Of a stretch of DNA of 64,000 nt, positions 25,397 through 33,236 are shown one piece after another (the stretch's first letter is position 1; every line of letters starts with the position of its first letter). The DNA is from Streptomyces sp. NBC_01304 (lineage in GTDB: Bacteria > Actinomycetota > Actinomycetes > Streptomycetales > Streptomycetaceae). The stretch spans positions 9,052,001-9,116,000 of the forward strand of contig NZ_CP109055.1 in assembly GCF_035975855.1 (NCBI RefSeq), read 5' to 3'. The position numbers and the translations under genes were made by a program. Under the pieces are notes generated by a model, which worked only from the letters and a program-made list of their open reading frames with translations, did not search any database and was not told where the DNA came from.

Positions 25397-26026
25397 ATGC
25401 GCACCCATGGACACGAACACGAGCATGGTTTTGGACGTCGTGGACCCGGCGGTCCCGGCCCGCGCGGCCGAGGCGAGCGGGGCGACTTCGAGGGGCGTCG
25501 CGGCGCCTTCGGTCCCTTCGGGCCCGGCTTCGGCGGACCCGGCGGCGGCCCCTGGGGCGGACGTGGTCGCGGCGGCGGTCGCGGCAGGGCGCGACGGGGC
25601 GACGTACGCGCGTCGATCCTCGCCCTGCTGAAGGACCGGCCGATGCACGGCTACGAGATGATCCAGGAGATCGCCGAGCGCAGCGGCGGGGCGTGGAAGC
25701 CCAGCCCGGGATCGGTCTACCCGACCCTGCAGCTCCTGGAGGACGAGGGCCTGATCACCAGTGAGAGCGAGGGCGGCAAGAAGCTGTTCGCACTCACCGA
25801 CGCCGGCCGCACCGCGGCCGACGAAGGCCCGGACGCGCCCTGGGAGGACGCCGGTCGCGGCATCGACTGGGAGACGGCCAACGAGATCCGGCAGGCCGGC
25901 TTCGGCCTGATGGAGGCGTTCGGCCAGGTCTGGAAGACCGGCTCGACCGAGCAGCGCCAGAAGGCGCTCACGGTCGTCAACGACGCCCGCAAGAAGCTGT
26001 ATCTGATCCTCGCCGATGAGGACTGA
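25397..26026 (+). CDS. PadR family transcriptional regulator
   Basis: A 209-residue regulator. The first 65 residues are a His/Gly/Arg-rich low-complexity tail (HGHEHEHGFGRRG). A PadR winged helix follows (ASILALLKDRPMHGYEMIQE, PSPGSVYPTLQLLEDEGLI), then a C-terminal dimerisation helix. The His-rich tail could bind metal or nucleic acid. ATG 25397 is preferred to GTG 25388 because AGAGGA is 11 bases upstream of the first and too close to the second. Confidence 0.88.
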   Translation: MRTHGHEHEHGFGRRGPGGPGPRGRGERGDFEGRRGAFGPFGPGFGGPGGGPWGGRGRGGGRGRARRGDVRASILALLKDRPMHGYEMIQEIAERSGGAWKPSPGSVYPTLQLLEDEGLITSESEGGKKLFALTDAGRTAADEGPDAPWEDAGRGIDWETANEIRQAGFGLMEAFGQVWKTGSTEQRQKALTVVNDARKKLYLILADED

Positions 26027-26065
26027 GGCCGGCCGGGCCGCGCCCGGGCCGACCGACGAGGACGC

Positions 26066-26100
26066 GACGGCGCCCCGCGTGATGCACGCGGGGCGCCGTC
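26066..26100 (+). terminator. Bidirectional terminator, 16-bp perfect stem
   Basis: Bases 26066-26081 pair perfectly with 26085-26100 around an ATG loop. It sits between the convergent PadR and SRPBCC genes and can serve both strands. Confidence 0.85.
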
Positions 26101-26144
26101 GTCATGTGCGACCCGGGGTGGGTGCGTAGGCCAAAGGTCGTTCG

Positions 26145-26573
26145 TCAGCCCATCAGGCCGTTGAACTTGCGCAGCGACTCGTTCAGGGCGGCCGTCGCCG
26201 AGTCCTTCAGCTTGCCTGCCATCAGGGACACGGCCGCGCCGGTGAACTCGCCGTCGATGCGCAGCGTGGTCGCCTCGCCGTCGGCGATCAGCGTGTACTT
26301 GGTGCCGACGTTGACCCCCATCGGGCCCTTGCCACGAATGGCGAACGTACTGTTCGTCTCCAGCTCCTCCACGGTCCAGGTGACCTCCGCGGGGAAGCCC
26401 ATCAGCTTCATGTTCTCCTCGAAGGTGCCGCCCTTTTCCAGCGAAGTGGGGGCGCCCTTGGGGAACCCGGTGTGGGTGGTGCTCCACTCGCCGTACAGGG
26501 AGAGGTCCGTGAGCTTTGACCAGACCTTCTCGGCGGGCGCCTCGATGCGTGCTTCCGCGCTCACTTCGGCCAT
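26145..26573 (-). CDS. SRPBCC (polyketide cyclase/CoxG-like) protein
   Basis: A 142-residue START/SRPBCC-fold protein. The N-terminal strand EARIEAPAEKVWSKLTDLS and the final long helix TAALNESLRKFNGL are characteristic. Members bind hydrophobic ligands or help lipid and polyketide metabolism; nothing in the surroundings picks one. AGGGGTGG lies upstream of the ATG on the minus strand. Confidence 0.85.
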   Translation of the reverse strand: MAEVSAEARIEAPAEKVWSKLTDLSLYGEWSTTHTGFPKGAPTSLEKGGTFEENMKLMGFPAEVTWTVEELETNSTFAIRGKGPMGVNVGTKYTLIADGEATTLRIDGEFTGAAVSLMAGKLKDSATAALNESLRKFNGLMG

Positions 26574-26692
26574 GCGACCACCCCTTCTCGTCGGGCGCTG
26601 CGGCGTCCGCGCAGCTACGGTGTCGCGGAACGTAGTCGTGGGGCCCGGAAGTTACAAGACTGACGACCCGTCAGGAATTGTGGAGCTGCGGC

Positions 26693-26953
26693 TCAGGGTT
26701 GGTGTGCGGGGCCGATGCGGCGTATGACCGCCGCGTCGAAGAGGTCGGAGGCGCGCGGGAACCGGGCCTCGTCGTGGCAGTGCCACGCCTCCCAGAACAG
26801 GTCCGCGAGCAGGGCGTCGGCCGGCGCGTAGACGCGGTACACATATTGCTTGCCGTCGATGGCGGGCAGGGAGACCAGCCAGCAGTCGTATTCCTCGCGA
26901 GTCCGGGCAGGTCGCGCCGCCGGGCGGGCGGTGCGAGGCGGTCCGGGCGGCAT
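26693..26953 (-). CDS. Conserved small hypothetical protein
   Basis: An 86-residue protein with a Pro/Arg-rich start and a well-behaved acidic body (YDCWLVSLPAIDGKQYVYRVY, DLFWEAWHCHDEARFPR). No known domain. ATG 26953 follows GAAGGA nine bases upstream. Codon usage is normal for the genome, which supports a real gene. Confidence 0.7.
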   Translation of the reverse strand: MPPGPPRTARPAARPARTREEYDCWLVSLPAIDGKQYVYRVYAPADALLADLFWEAWHCHDEARFPRASDLFDAAVIRRIGPAHQP

Positions 26954-27182
26954 GGGTCGTGGTCCTTCGGGCAGGCGGGCGGCGTGCGGGGCCCGGGTGT
27001 GGGCGTTGTCCGGGTACGGGTGTTGGACCCGGGTGCGGGCCTTGCGTACGGATTGCTCGGGTGTCCGGTGGGACGAGCGCCATGGGTGTCGTGGTTGCGC
27101 AGGGGGAGCGAAGCAAGGCGGCGCGCGCCCCTCGGTTCGGATCGGCGCGATCTCATCCGTAAGGAGGAGAACTCGTACATGA

Positions 27183-27776
27183 ATGCCCAACCTGCGTGGG
27201 ACGCCCGAATGCTTCCCGGCGGGGATGTTTCCGGCCCCGGATGCTGATGGGGTGGGGGATGTGCAGAGTTCCACCCGGCCGAGCGCACGAACCGGTCAAG
27301 ACCACCCCGAACCTGACGCGCAGCTCAGTGCCGAGCTGGCCGCGGTGGTCGCCGGTGCGCGCAGGCGGGCGGTGCGTGGTGGGGACGGGCAGATCGACAC
27401 CGCGCACCTGCTGCACTCCCTTCTCGAGTACGAGCCCGCGGTGCGGGACGTCTTCAGTCGCGTGGGCGGCGGCGACCAAGTGGCCCGGTTGCTCGGGTAT
27501 CTCGTGCAGCGCAGCATCGGCTACGGGTTGAGGTGGCAGGGCACCGTCGAGGATTCCGGTGCGGTGCCCGTCGTGCGGGAGGCGGCCGGGTGGTCGCCTG
27601 CGGCGGCTTCCGCGATGTCGGCGGCGCTTTTGCTTGCGCGGGGGCGGGGGGATGTGCGGGCGTCGGGGCTTGATCTTTTGGCGGCGCTTGTGAGGGATGG
27701 GGAGTGTCGGGCGGTTGAGGTGCTTCGACGGGGTGGGGTTGAGGCGGGGGATGTTGTGCGCGGGATCGCGGGCTAG
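27183..27776 (+). CDS. Clp N-terminal (ClpN repeat) domain protein
   Basis: A 197-residue protein with the Clp repeat pattern used by ClpA/ClpC N-domains to bind substrates or adaptors: VVAGARRRAVRGGDGQIDTAHLLHSLL, then a second repeat with ASAMSAALLLARGRGDVRASG-type residues. It has no AAA+ ATPase part, so it may be an adaptor or decoy for a Clp protease. The start is uncertain: ATG 27183 lies 13 bases after an AAGGAGGAG site that better fits an out-of-frame ATG at 27180, and GTG 27261 is a further option. Confidence 0.75.
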   Translation: MPNLRGTPECFPAGMFPAPDADGVGDVQSSTRPSARTGQDHPEPDAQLSAELAAVVAGARRRAVRGGDGQIDTAHLLHSLLEYEPAVRDVFSRVGGGDQVARLLGYLVQRSIGYGLRWQGTVEDSGAVPVVREAAGWSPAAASAMSAALLLARGRGDVRASGLDLLAALVRDGECRAVEVLRRGGVEAGDVVRGIAG

Positions 27777-28096
27777 CTGTGTTGCGGGTTGCTGCAGGTC
27801 GGGCTCGGAGGGTGTGGGTCGGGTGTGGTTGAGGTCGCGGGGGCGCTGCCCCCGGGCCCCCGCTCCTGGCCGGAGGGGCTGATTTTTCCCCTCCCCGCCC
27901 CTTCCCGTAAGGCTGCCGCCGGCTTCAAAAGATTGTCCTCAAACGCCGGACGGGCTGAAGGGAAGCGCCGGACGGGCTGAGGGGATGTGTCGGGCGGGTT
28001 GAGGATGCTGGGTTCGTGAGGCGGTGCGGGTTGCGTCTCGGGGGGTGAGATGTCAGGGGTATCGGGGGTGACGGTCATGACGGTGGCTGGCATGAT
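27777..28096. repeat. Intergenic stretch with degenerate CGCCGGACGGGCTGA repeats
   Basis: No gene is supported in these 320 bases. The 15-base unit CGCCGGACGGGCTGA occurs exactly at 27944-27958 and 27966-27980, 22 bases apart, and a third decayed copy lies near 27990. This unit, often preceded by CCTCAAA as here, is familiar to me as an intergenic repeat scattered through Streptomyces genomes. Its role is unknown. Confidence 0.6.
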
Positions 28097-29179
28097 GTGG
28101 CGGTGTCCAAGGCTCAGGGGATTCAGGGGAATCCGGTAAAGACGACGCGCGGGTTCGGGCTGGGGCTTGCCCTGGTGTCGGCTCTCGCCTTCGGTGGTTC
28201 CGGTGTCGCGGCCAAGCCGCTGATCGAGGCGGGGCTCGACCCGCTGCATGTCGTGTGGCTCAGGGTCGCGGGTGCCGCCCTTGTGATGCTGCCGTTCGCC
28301 TGGCGCCATCGCCGACTGGTGGTGGACAGGCCCGCGTTGCTCGTCGGGTTCGGGCTCTTCGCCGTCGCCGGTGTGCAGGCTTGCTACTTCGCCGCGATCT
28401 CCCGCATCCCGGTGGGCGTCGCCCTGCTCATCGAGTACTTCGGGCCCGCCCTGGTGCTCGGCTGGATCCGGTTCGTGCAGCGACGCAGGGTCTCGGGGGC
28501 CGCCGCGGTCGGTGTCGTCCTCGCGGTGGGCGGGCTCGCCTCGGTGGTCGAGGTGTGGTCCGGGCTGAGCTTCGACGCGATCGGGGTGCTGCTCGGCCTC
28601 GGCGCGGCCGTCTGCCAGGCCGGTTACTTCATCCTGGGCGACCATGACGGCGATGCGGGGGCCGAGGCGCCGAATCCGCTCGGGGTCATCTCGTACGGAC
28701 TCCTCATCGGCACCGTCGTCCTGACCGTCATCGCCCGGCCCTGGGGCATGGAATGGTCCGTGCTCACGGGCACCGCGAGCATGGACGGCACCGAGGTCGC
28801 GGGGCTGCTGCTGCTCGGCTGGATCGTGCTCATCGCGACCGTTCTCGCGTACGGCACCGGCGTCTTCTCCGTGCGCAGGCTCTCGCCGCAGGTCGCCTCG
28901 GTGGTGTCCTGCCTCGAAGCGGTCGTGGCCACCGTGCTGGCCTGGATCATGCTCGGCGAACATCTCGCGGCGCCCCAGATCGTGGGCGGCGGCCTGGTGT
29001 TGCTGGGCGCGCTGATCGCGCAGTCCGCGACGCCGGGCAAGTCGCCCTCCGAGCCGGTCGCTTCAGGACCGATCGCTTCCGGGCCGGAGCCGGATGGCAC
29101 CGTGGCGGCCGAGGGTGCGCTTCGGGGCGAGGGCGATGCGGTGAATGACACGTTGTCCGCCGCCCGGCCCACCGCATAG
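28097..29179 (+). CDS. EamA/RhaT family exporter (first)
   Basis: A 360-residue permease with two EamA repeats, about ten membrane helices, and a hydrophilic Glu/Ala/Gly tail of about 55 residues. Characteristic EamA pieces are AFGGSGVAAKPLIEAGLDPLHVVWLRVAGAA and the second-repeat SVVSCLEAVVATVLAWIMLGE. Such proteins export small metabolites or amino acids. GTG 28097 is the annotated start; GTG 28103 is equally plausible. The promoter of the next transcription unit lies inside its last codons. Confidence 0.86.
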   Translation: MAVSKAQGIQGNPVKTTRGFGLGLALVSALAFGGSGVAAKPLIEAGLDPLHVVWLRVAGAALVMLPFAWRHRRLVVDRPALLVGFGLFAVAGVQACYFAAISRIPVGVALLIEYFGPALVLGWIRFVQRRRVSGAAAVGVVLAVGGLASVVEVWSGLSFDAIGVLLGLGAAVCQAGYFILGDHDGDAGAEAPNPLGVISYGLLIGTVVLTVIARPWGMEWSVLTGTASMDGTEVAGLLLLGWIVLIATVLAYGTGVFSVRRLSPQVASVVSCLEAVVATVLAWIMLGEHLAAPQIVGGGLVLLGALIAQSATPGKSPSEPVASGPIASGPEPDGTVAAEGALRGEGDAVNDTLSAARPTA

Positions 29180-29182
29180 GAT
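29153..29182 (+). promoter_or_regulatory. Vegetative-type promoter for a leaderless leader ORF
   Basis: TTGTCC (29153-29158), an 18-base spacer and TAGGAT (29177-29182) match the main Streptomyces sigma-factor consensus. The ATG of the leader ORF begins 7 bases after the -10, so transcription should start at that ATG. Confidence 0.65.
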
Positions 29183-29189
29183 CGTGATC

Positions 29190-29231
29190 ATGCATTCCCA
29201 CGCACTCGTGCTTCCGCCTCCTGCCGCGTAA
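29190..29231 (+). CDS. Leader peptide MHSHALVLPPPAA
   Basis: A 13-residue ORF whose ATG coincides with the predicted transcription start, 106 bases before the EamA gene. It contains three consecutive proline codons, which slow ribosomes. It is followed by two hairpins that cannot form together (see the attenuator entry). This is the classical layout of translational or transcriptional attenuation. The assignment is inference from position, promoter spacing and codons; no homologue is known to me. Confidence 0.5.
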   Translation: MHSHALVLPPPAA

Positions 29232-29259
29232 CGCGGGCGGCCACACCTACGCAGACCGG

Positions 29260-29294
29260 GCTCGGGCAGTACCCGAGCGGGTTCCGGCTGCCCG
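29260..29294 (+). promoter_or_regulatory. Mutually exclusive hairpins (attenuator candidate)
   Basis: Stem A: GCTCGGG (29260-29266) with CCCGAGC (29272-29278). Stem B: CGGGCAG (29263-29269) with CTGCCCG (29288-29294). The left arms share CGGG, so only one can form. They lie between the leader stop codon and the EamA ribosome site at about 29322. Confidence 0.5.
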
Positions 29295-29336
29295 CAGACG
29301 ACAGTCATCCATTCCTGTCATCCGCGGAGAAGTCAC

Positions 29337-30320
29337 GTGTCGAACGCGTCGAATGTGTTGTCCAGCCATGGCTCATCGGAGTCAACTGCCCTGCCCGTCC
29401 TGTCCGTCGGGCGCGGCCTGCTCTATCTGATCGTCGCCGGCGCCGCCTGGGGCACCGCCGGTGCGGCCGCCTCCCTGGTGTTCAGCGCCAGTGACCTCGG
29501 GCCCCTGTCCCTGTCCTTCTGGCGGTGCGCGGGCGGTCTCGCCCTGCTGCTCGCCGTGGGCGCGCTGCGCCGGCGGCGGGCCGTGGGCGGGCGCGTACGA
29601 GTGGGTCGCGTCGTCGTCCTCGGAGTCGCGCTCGCCGTCTTCCAGACCGCCTACTTCGCCGCCGTGCAGCTGACGGGGCTCGCGGTCGGCACCGTCGTCA
29701 CGCTGGGCGCCGGGCCCGTGCTCATCGCGCTCGGGGCGCGGCTCGCGCTGGGCGAGCGGCTGGGGCGGGGCGGTCTTGCCGCGGTCGTCGGGGCGCTTGC
29801 CGGTCTTGCCGTCCTGGTCCTGGGGGACGACGGTGCGTCGGTGCGGCCGACGGGTGTCGTCCTCGCGCTGCTCTCCGCGGCCGGGTATGCGCTGATGACG
29901 CTGCTGACCCGATGGTGGGGACGTGACGGCGCGGGCGCCGACGCGTACGCCACCACCGTGTGGACCTTCGGGGTCGCCGCCGTCTGCCTGCTGCCGCTGG
30001 GCATGGCCGAGGGGCTGCTGCCGCACACCGAGCAAGTGGGGCTCGTGCTATGGCTGTTGGTGTACGTCGCCGCCGTGCCGACGGCCCTCGCGTACGCCCT
30101 CTACTTCGCCGGAGCGGCGGCCGTACGGTCCGCCACCGTGTCCGTGATCATGCTGCTCGAACCGGTGAGCGCGGCGGTCATCGCCGTGACGGTCCTGGGG
30201 GAGCGGCTCACCGTGGCCACCGTGGCGGGGACGCTGCTCATGCTCGCGGCGGTCGCCGGACTCGCCGTGGCCGAGACGCGGGACGCGGCGGCGGCACGGC
30301 GGCGGGCCCTGCTCGGCTGA
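29337..30320 (+). CDS. EamA family exporter (second)
   Basis: A 327-residue permease with ten predicted helices in two EamA repeats. [22 protein letters not shown] opens the first, and [23 protein letters not shown] closes the second. The GTG start follows GGAGAAG. It is only distantly similar to the preceding EamA gene and has its own promoter, leader peptide and hairpins, so it is probably separately regulated. The substrate is unknown. Confidence 0.86.
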   Translation: MSNASNVLSSHGSSESTALPVLSVGRGLLYLIVAGAAWGTAGAAASLVFSASDLGPLSLSFWRCAGGLALLLAVGALRRRRAVGGRVRVGRVVVLGVALAVFQTAYFAAVQLTGLAVGTVVTLGAGPVLIALGARLALGERLGRGGLAAVVGALAGLAVLVLGDDGASVRPTGVVLALLSAAGYALMTLLTRWWGRDGAGADAYATTVWTFGVAAVCLLPLGMAEGLLPHTEQVGLVLWLLVYVAAVPTALAYALYFAGAAAVRSATVSVIMLLEPVSAAVIAVTVLGERLTVATVAGTLLMLAAVAGLAVAETRDAAAARRRALLG

Positions 30321-30332
30321 GGGCGCGGAACG

Positions 30333-30372
30333 CGACGGGTGGCCGTCCCCGGCTGAGGACGGCCACCCGTCG
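30333..30372 (+). terminator. Terminator, 16-bp perfect stem
   Basis: Bases 30333-30348 pair with 30357-30372 around an 8-base loop, between the second EamA gene and the convergent PaiB-like gene. Confidence 0.85.
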
Positions 30373-30448
30373 ACTGCTCAATCGCCCTGCACGCGCGCGT
30401 AGTGGCCCATGTGGCTTCACGCGCGCGTGCCTCGCGCGCGGGGTGCTG

Positions 30449-31105
30449 TCAGGTCGCGCTTGCCGCGTCCCTGTGGCGCTGCTGCTGTCGCCCCGCGGCC
30501 AGGTCCAGTGCGCCGCCCCGGGCGGCCAGGCCCTCGGCGATCCGGTCCTGGATCTCTTGCGGCTTGTGCGTCGCGTACTTGAACTTCGCGCGTACGTCGG
30601 TGACTTCGAGCCGCAGCCCCCGGATGCCGGCGAGCAGCCGGCCGTGCGGCGCCTCGCCCAAGGCGGCCGGGGCGGTGCCGCCCTCCGGCTGGAAGTGGCC
30701 GACCTGGCGGTTGAGGAGTTCGGCCTTGGCCGCCGGATCGTCCACGAGATGGGCGGTGCAGCGCAGTTGGACCGCCGCGTAGAAGCTGGTCGGCACGCCG
30801 TGTGCGGACGGACCGTCCGGCGGTGCCTGCCACGGCCCCGGCACGAAGGCGTAGTCGTCCACCACGCTGAGCAGCACCTCGGGGTTCGTCTCCACTGCCG
30901 CCCAGAGCGGGTTGGGGCGGGCCAGGTGGGTCAGCACCTCCCCGTACGCGCCGCCGTGCCCGGCGACGTACGCGAAGTGCAGCGGCTGGACGTGCGGGGG
31001 TGCGCCGTCCAGGCCGTTCACCGCGAGCTGGCCGAAGTCGTGGGCGGCGAGCCAGTGCTGCCACTCGGCGTCGTCCTGCGGGGCGTCCCAGGGGTGGATG
31101 AGCAT
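30449..31105 (-). CDS. FMN-binding negative transcriptional regulator (PaiB family)
   Basis: A 218-residue FMN split-barrel protein of the PaiB type: HVQPLHFAYVAG, THLARPNPLW, VPTSFYAAVQLRCTAHLVDD, RQVGHFQPEGG and the C-terminal GLRLEVTDVRAKFK followed by QEIQDRIAEGL. PaiB-like proteins bind flavin and have been linked to repression of protease and sporulation genes in Bacillus. It overlaps the upstream gene stop by one base (TGATG), so translation is coupled. A longer reading of the frame upstream is a shadow of that gene. Confidence 0.83.
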   Translation of the reverse strand: MLIHPWDAPQDDAEWQHWLAAHDFGQLAVNGLDGAPPHVQPLHFAYVAGHGGAYGEVLTHLARPNPLWAAVETNPEVLLSVVDDYAFVPGPWQAPPDGPSAHGVPTSFYAAVQLRCTAHLVDDPAAKAELLNRQVGHFQPEGGTAPAALGEAPHGRLLAGIRGLRLEVTDVRAKFKYATHKPQEIQDRIAEGLAARGGALDLAAGRQQQRHRDAASAT

Positions 31106-31797
31106 CACAAGGCCTTGAGGTAGTCCGGGAGTTCGATGCCCGGGGCGAGGTCCGCGGCGGGCACCGGGGCGGTGTAGCCGTGGGTCACCGGGACGACGCC
31201 CGCCCAGTGCGGGAGGTCCAAGTCCTCCGGGTCGTCGTCCGCGTCGTCGTCGCGGATCTTCGCCGAAACGTCGGTCAGGTCCAGGCGCAGCACGGCGGTG
31301 GCGGCCAGCTCCTTGGCGTTGGCGGGCCGCGAGTCCTTCGAGCGGCCGGCCACCACGTGCTCGACCAGGGCGTCCAGGGCCATGCGCTTCTCGTCGCGGT
31401 CCGTCACCGTGTGGGCGACGCCCTGGACCACCACCGAGCGGAAGTTGATCGAGTGGTTGAACGCGGACCTGGCAAGCACGAGACCGTCCATGTGCGTGAC
31501 GGTCAGACACACCTTGAGCCCGGGGTCCGCCATGCCCGCCGCGCGCATCGGGCGGGAGCCCGTGGAGCCGTGCACATACAGGCGCTCTCCGACGCGGCCG
31601 TACAGCGTCGGCAGGACCACGGGGGCGCCGTCGCGTATGAACCCGAGGTGGCAGAGGTAGGCCGCGTCGAGAATCGCGTGCACCGACTCGCGGTCGTACG
31701 TGGCGCGGTCCCGGTAGCGGGCCGGGACGTTCCGGTCCGTGACGGGGTAGGCGTCCTGGCCCTCGGGGGTCGCGTGGGTGTCCTGCGCCGCGGTCAT
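31105..31797 (-). CDS. Pyridoxamine 5'-phosphate oxidase family protein
   Basis: A 230-residue flavin split-barrel protein (VHAILDAAYLCHLGFIRDGAPVVLPTLYGRVG, then LTVTHMDGLVLARSAFNHSINFRSVVVQG). This group contains heme- and F420/FMN-binding reductases as well as PNPOx relatives. I start at ATG 31797 because GGAG lies 6 bases upstream; ATG 31809 gives four more residues. It is coupled to the PaiB-like gene and divergent from a MocR regulator that probably controls it. Confidence 0.8.
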   Translation of the reverse strand: MTAAQDTHATPEGQDAYPVTDRNVPARYRDRATYDRESVHAILDAAYLCHLGFIRDGAPVVLPTLYGRVGERLYVHGSTGSRPMRAAGMADPGLKVCLTVTHMDGLVLARSAFNHSINFRSVVVQGVAHTVTDRDEKRMALDALVEHVVAGRSKDSRPANAKELAATAVLRLDLTDVSAKIRDDDADDDPEDLDLPHWAGVVPVTHGYTAPVPAADLAPGIELPDYLKAL

Positions 31798-31847
31798 TGC
31801 GAACTCCATTGCACTAGTGCATACTCAATTTTGTGCTAGGAGAGTAT
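31797..31847 (+). promoter_or_regulatory. Divergent MocR promoter and operator
   Basis: A 12-bp perfect palindrome TGCACTAGTGCA (31810-31821) overlaps a likely -10 (CATACT, 31819-31824) whose transcript would start at the MocR GTG. TTGCGA at 31797-31802 is a possible -35. A weaker pair ATACTC/GAGTAT flanks the start codon (31821-31826, 31842-31847). This fits autoregulation and control of the divergent oxidase pair. Confidence 0.6.
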
Positions 31848-33164
31848 CGGATCGCAGGGCGGCGCGCAGCAGAGATTGCCGCCAGTGTCGAGGGCGCGGT
31901 CGGCCGCGGAGACCTGGAACCCGGGCAACTGTTGCCGCCCATGCGGGAGTTGGCGACGGAGCTCGGGATCAATCCGAATACGGTCGCGGCCGCCTATCGC
32001 ACCCTGCGCGAGCGCGGGGTGATCGAGACGGCGGGACGGCGCGGCAGCCGGGTACGGCCACGGCCCGCCAGCACCGCCCGGGAGCACATCCGGGTGGACG
32101 TTCCCGCAGGTGTGCGGGATGTGTCGAAGGGCAACCCGGATCCCGCGCTGCTGCCCTCGCTGATCGCGGCGCTCACCGCGGCGGCCGAGCGGAGCGACGA
32201 GAGCCCCGTGCAGTACGGGGAGGCCGCGGTGGCCCCCGAGTTGGCCCGTCTCGCCCGTGCCGCCTTCGACGCGGAGGGCGTCCCCGACGGGCCGATCGCC
32301 GTGACCTCGGGGGCCCTTGACGCCATCGAGCGCGTCCTCGCCGCCCATCTCAAGCCGGGCGATGCCGTCGCCGTCGAGGACCCGGGCTTCGGCAGCCTCC
32401 TCGACCTGATCTCGGCCGTCGGGCTGCGGCCCGTCCCGGTCGGCGTCGACGACGAGGGGCCGCTGGCCGACGACGTCGAGCGGGTGCTGCGCGACGGGGC
32501 GCGGGCCCTGATCGTCACCGACCGCGCGCAGAACCCGACCGGGGCCGCGGTGAGCGGCGCGCGGGCGCGTGCCCTGCGTTCCGTCCTCGCCGCCCATCCG
32601 GAAGTGCTGCTCATCGAGGACGACCACGGGCACGGCATCGTCGACCAGGTGCTGCATCCCCTGGCCGAGGGGCGGGACCGCTGGGCCTTCGTGCGCTCGG
32701 TCGCCAAGGCGTACGGGCCGGACCTGCGGCTCGCCGTGCTCACGGGCGACGCCCTCACCCTCGACCGGGTGGGCGGCAGGCAGCGCCTCGGGCCGGGGTG
32801 GGTGAGCCGGCTGCTGCAGGACGCGGTGGTGCATCTGTGGTCGTCGGGGGCGGTGGATCCGCGCGCGGTCGCGGGGGAGTACGGCAAGCGCCGGGACGCC
32901 CTGATCGGGGCGCTCGCGGAGCGCGGGATCGCGGCGTACGGACGCAGCGGGCTCAATGTGTGGGTGCCCGTGCCCGACGAGACGGGGGCCGTGTCGCGGC
33001 TGCTGCACGCGGGGTGGGCGGTGGTGCCGGGGGCGCGGTTCCGGATGAGCGCGCCACCCGGGGTGCGGATCACCGTGTCCCTGCTGGGAGTTGACGACAT
33101 GCAGCCGCTGGCCGATGCCGTCGCGGCTGCGGTGGGGCCCGGGGCCGGGCGCCGGTATGTGTGA
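31833..33164 (+). CDS. MocR family regulator (GntR HTH plus aminotransferase-like domain)
   Basis: A 443-residue protein. Residues 1-75 are a GntR winged helix (LEPGQLLPPMRELATELGINP, NTVAAAYRTLRERGVIETAG). Residues 95-440 are an aminotransferase class I fold with the PLP lysine K292 in RSVAKAYGPDLR. MocR proteins sense PLP or amino compounds; PdxR is the best-known type. The GTG start appears leaderless. Its divergent partners are flavin split-barrel proteins, so a link to vitamin B6 or amine metabolism is attractive but unproven. Confidence 0.9.
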   Translation: MLGEYRIAGRRAAEIAASVEGAVGRGDLEPGQLLPPMRELATELGINPNTVAAAYRTLRERGVIETAGRRGSRVRPRPASTAREHIRVDVPAGVRDVSKGNPDPALLPSLIAALTAAAERSDESPVQYGEAAVAPELARLARAAFDAEGVPDGPIAVTSGALDAIERVLAAHLKPGDAVAVEDPGFGSLLDLISAVGLRPVPVGVDDEGPLADDVERVLRDGARALIVTDRAQNPTGAAVSGARARALRSVLAAHPEVLLIEDDHGHGIVDQVLHPLAEGRDRWAFVRSVAKAYGPDLRLAVLTGDALTLDRVGGRQRLGPGWVSRLLQDAVVHLWSSGAVDPRAVAGEYGKRRDALIGALAERGIAAYGRSGLNVWVPVPDETGAVSRLLHAGWAVVPGARFRMSAPPGVRITVSLLGVDDMQPLADAVAAAVGPGAGRRYV

Positions 33165-33189
33165 GGGCTGAGCTCAACGCGGCCGCAGC

Positions 33190-33222
33190 CACGCGCGTGT
33201 GTGCGTTGTGCACCCGCGCGTG
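33190..33222 (+). terminator. Hairpin between convergent genes
   Basis: CACGCGCG (33190-33197) pairs with CGCGCGTG (33215-33222) around a 17-base loop, between the MocR gene and the convergent EamA gene. Confidence 0.55.
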
Positions 33223-33236
33223 CCGTCGATTTGCTC

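Noticed and set aside
27180..27248. 22-codon ORF MNAQPAWDARMLPGGDVSGPGC with the best ribosome site
   Set aside because: It overlaps the Clp-N gene out of frame; could be a translational leader but there is no promoter or conservation evidence.
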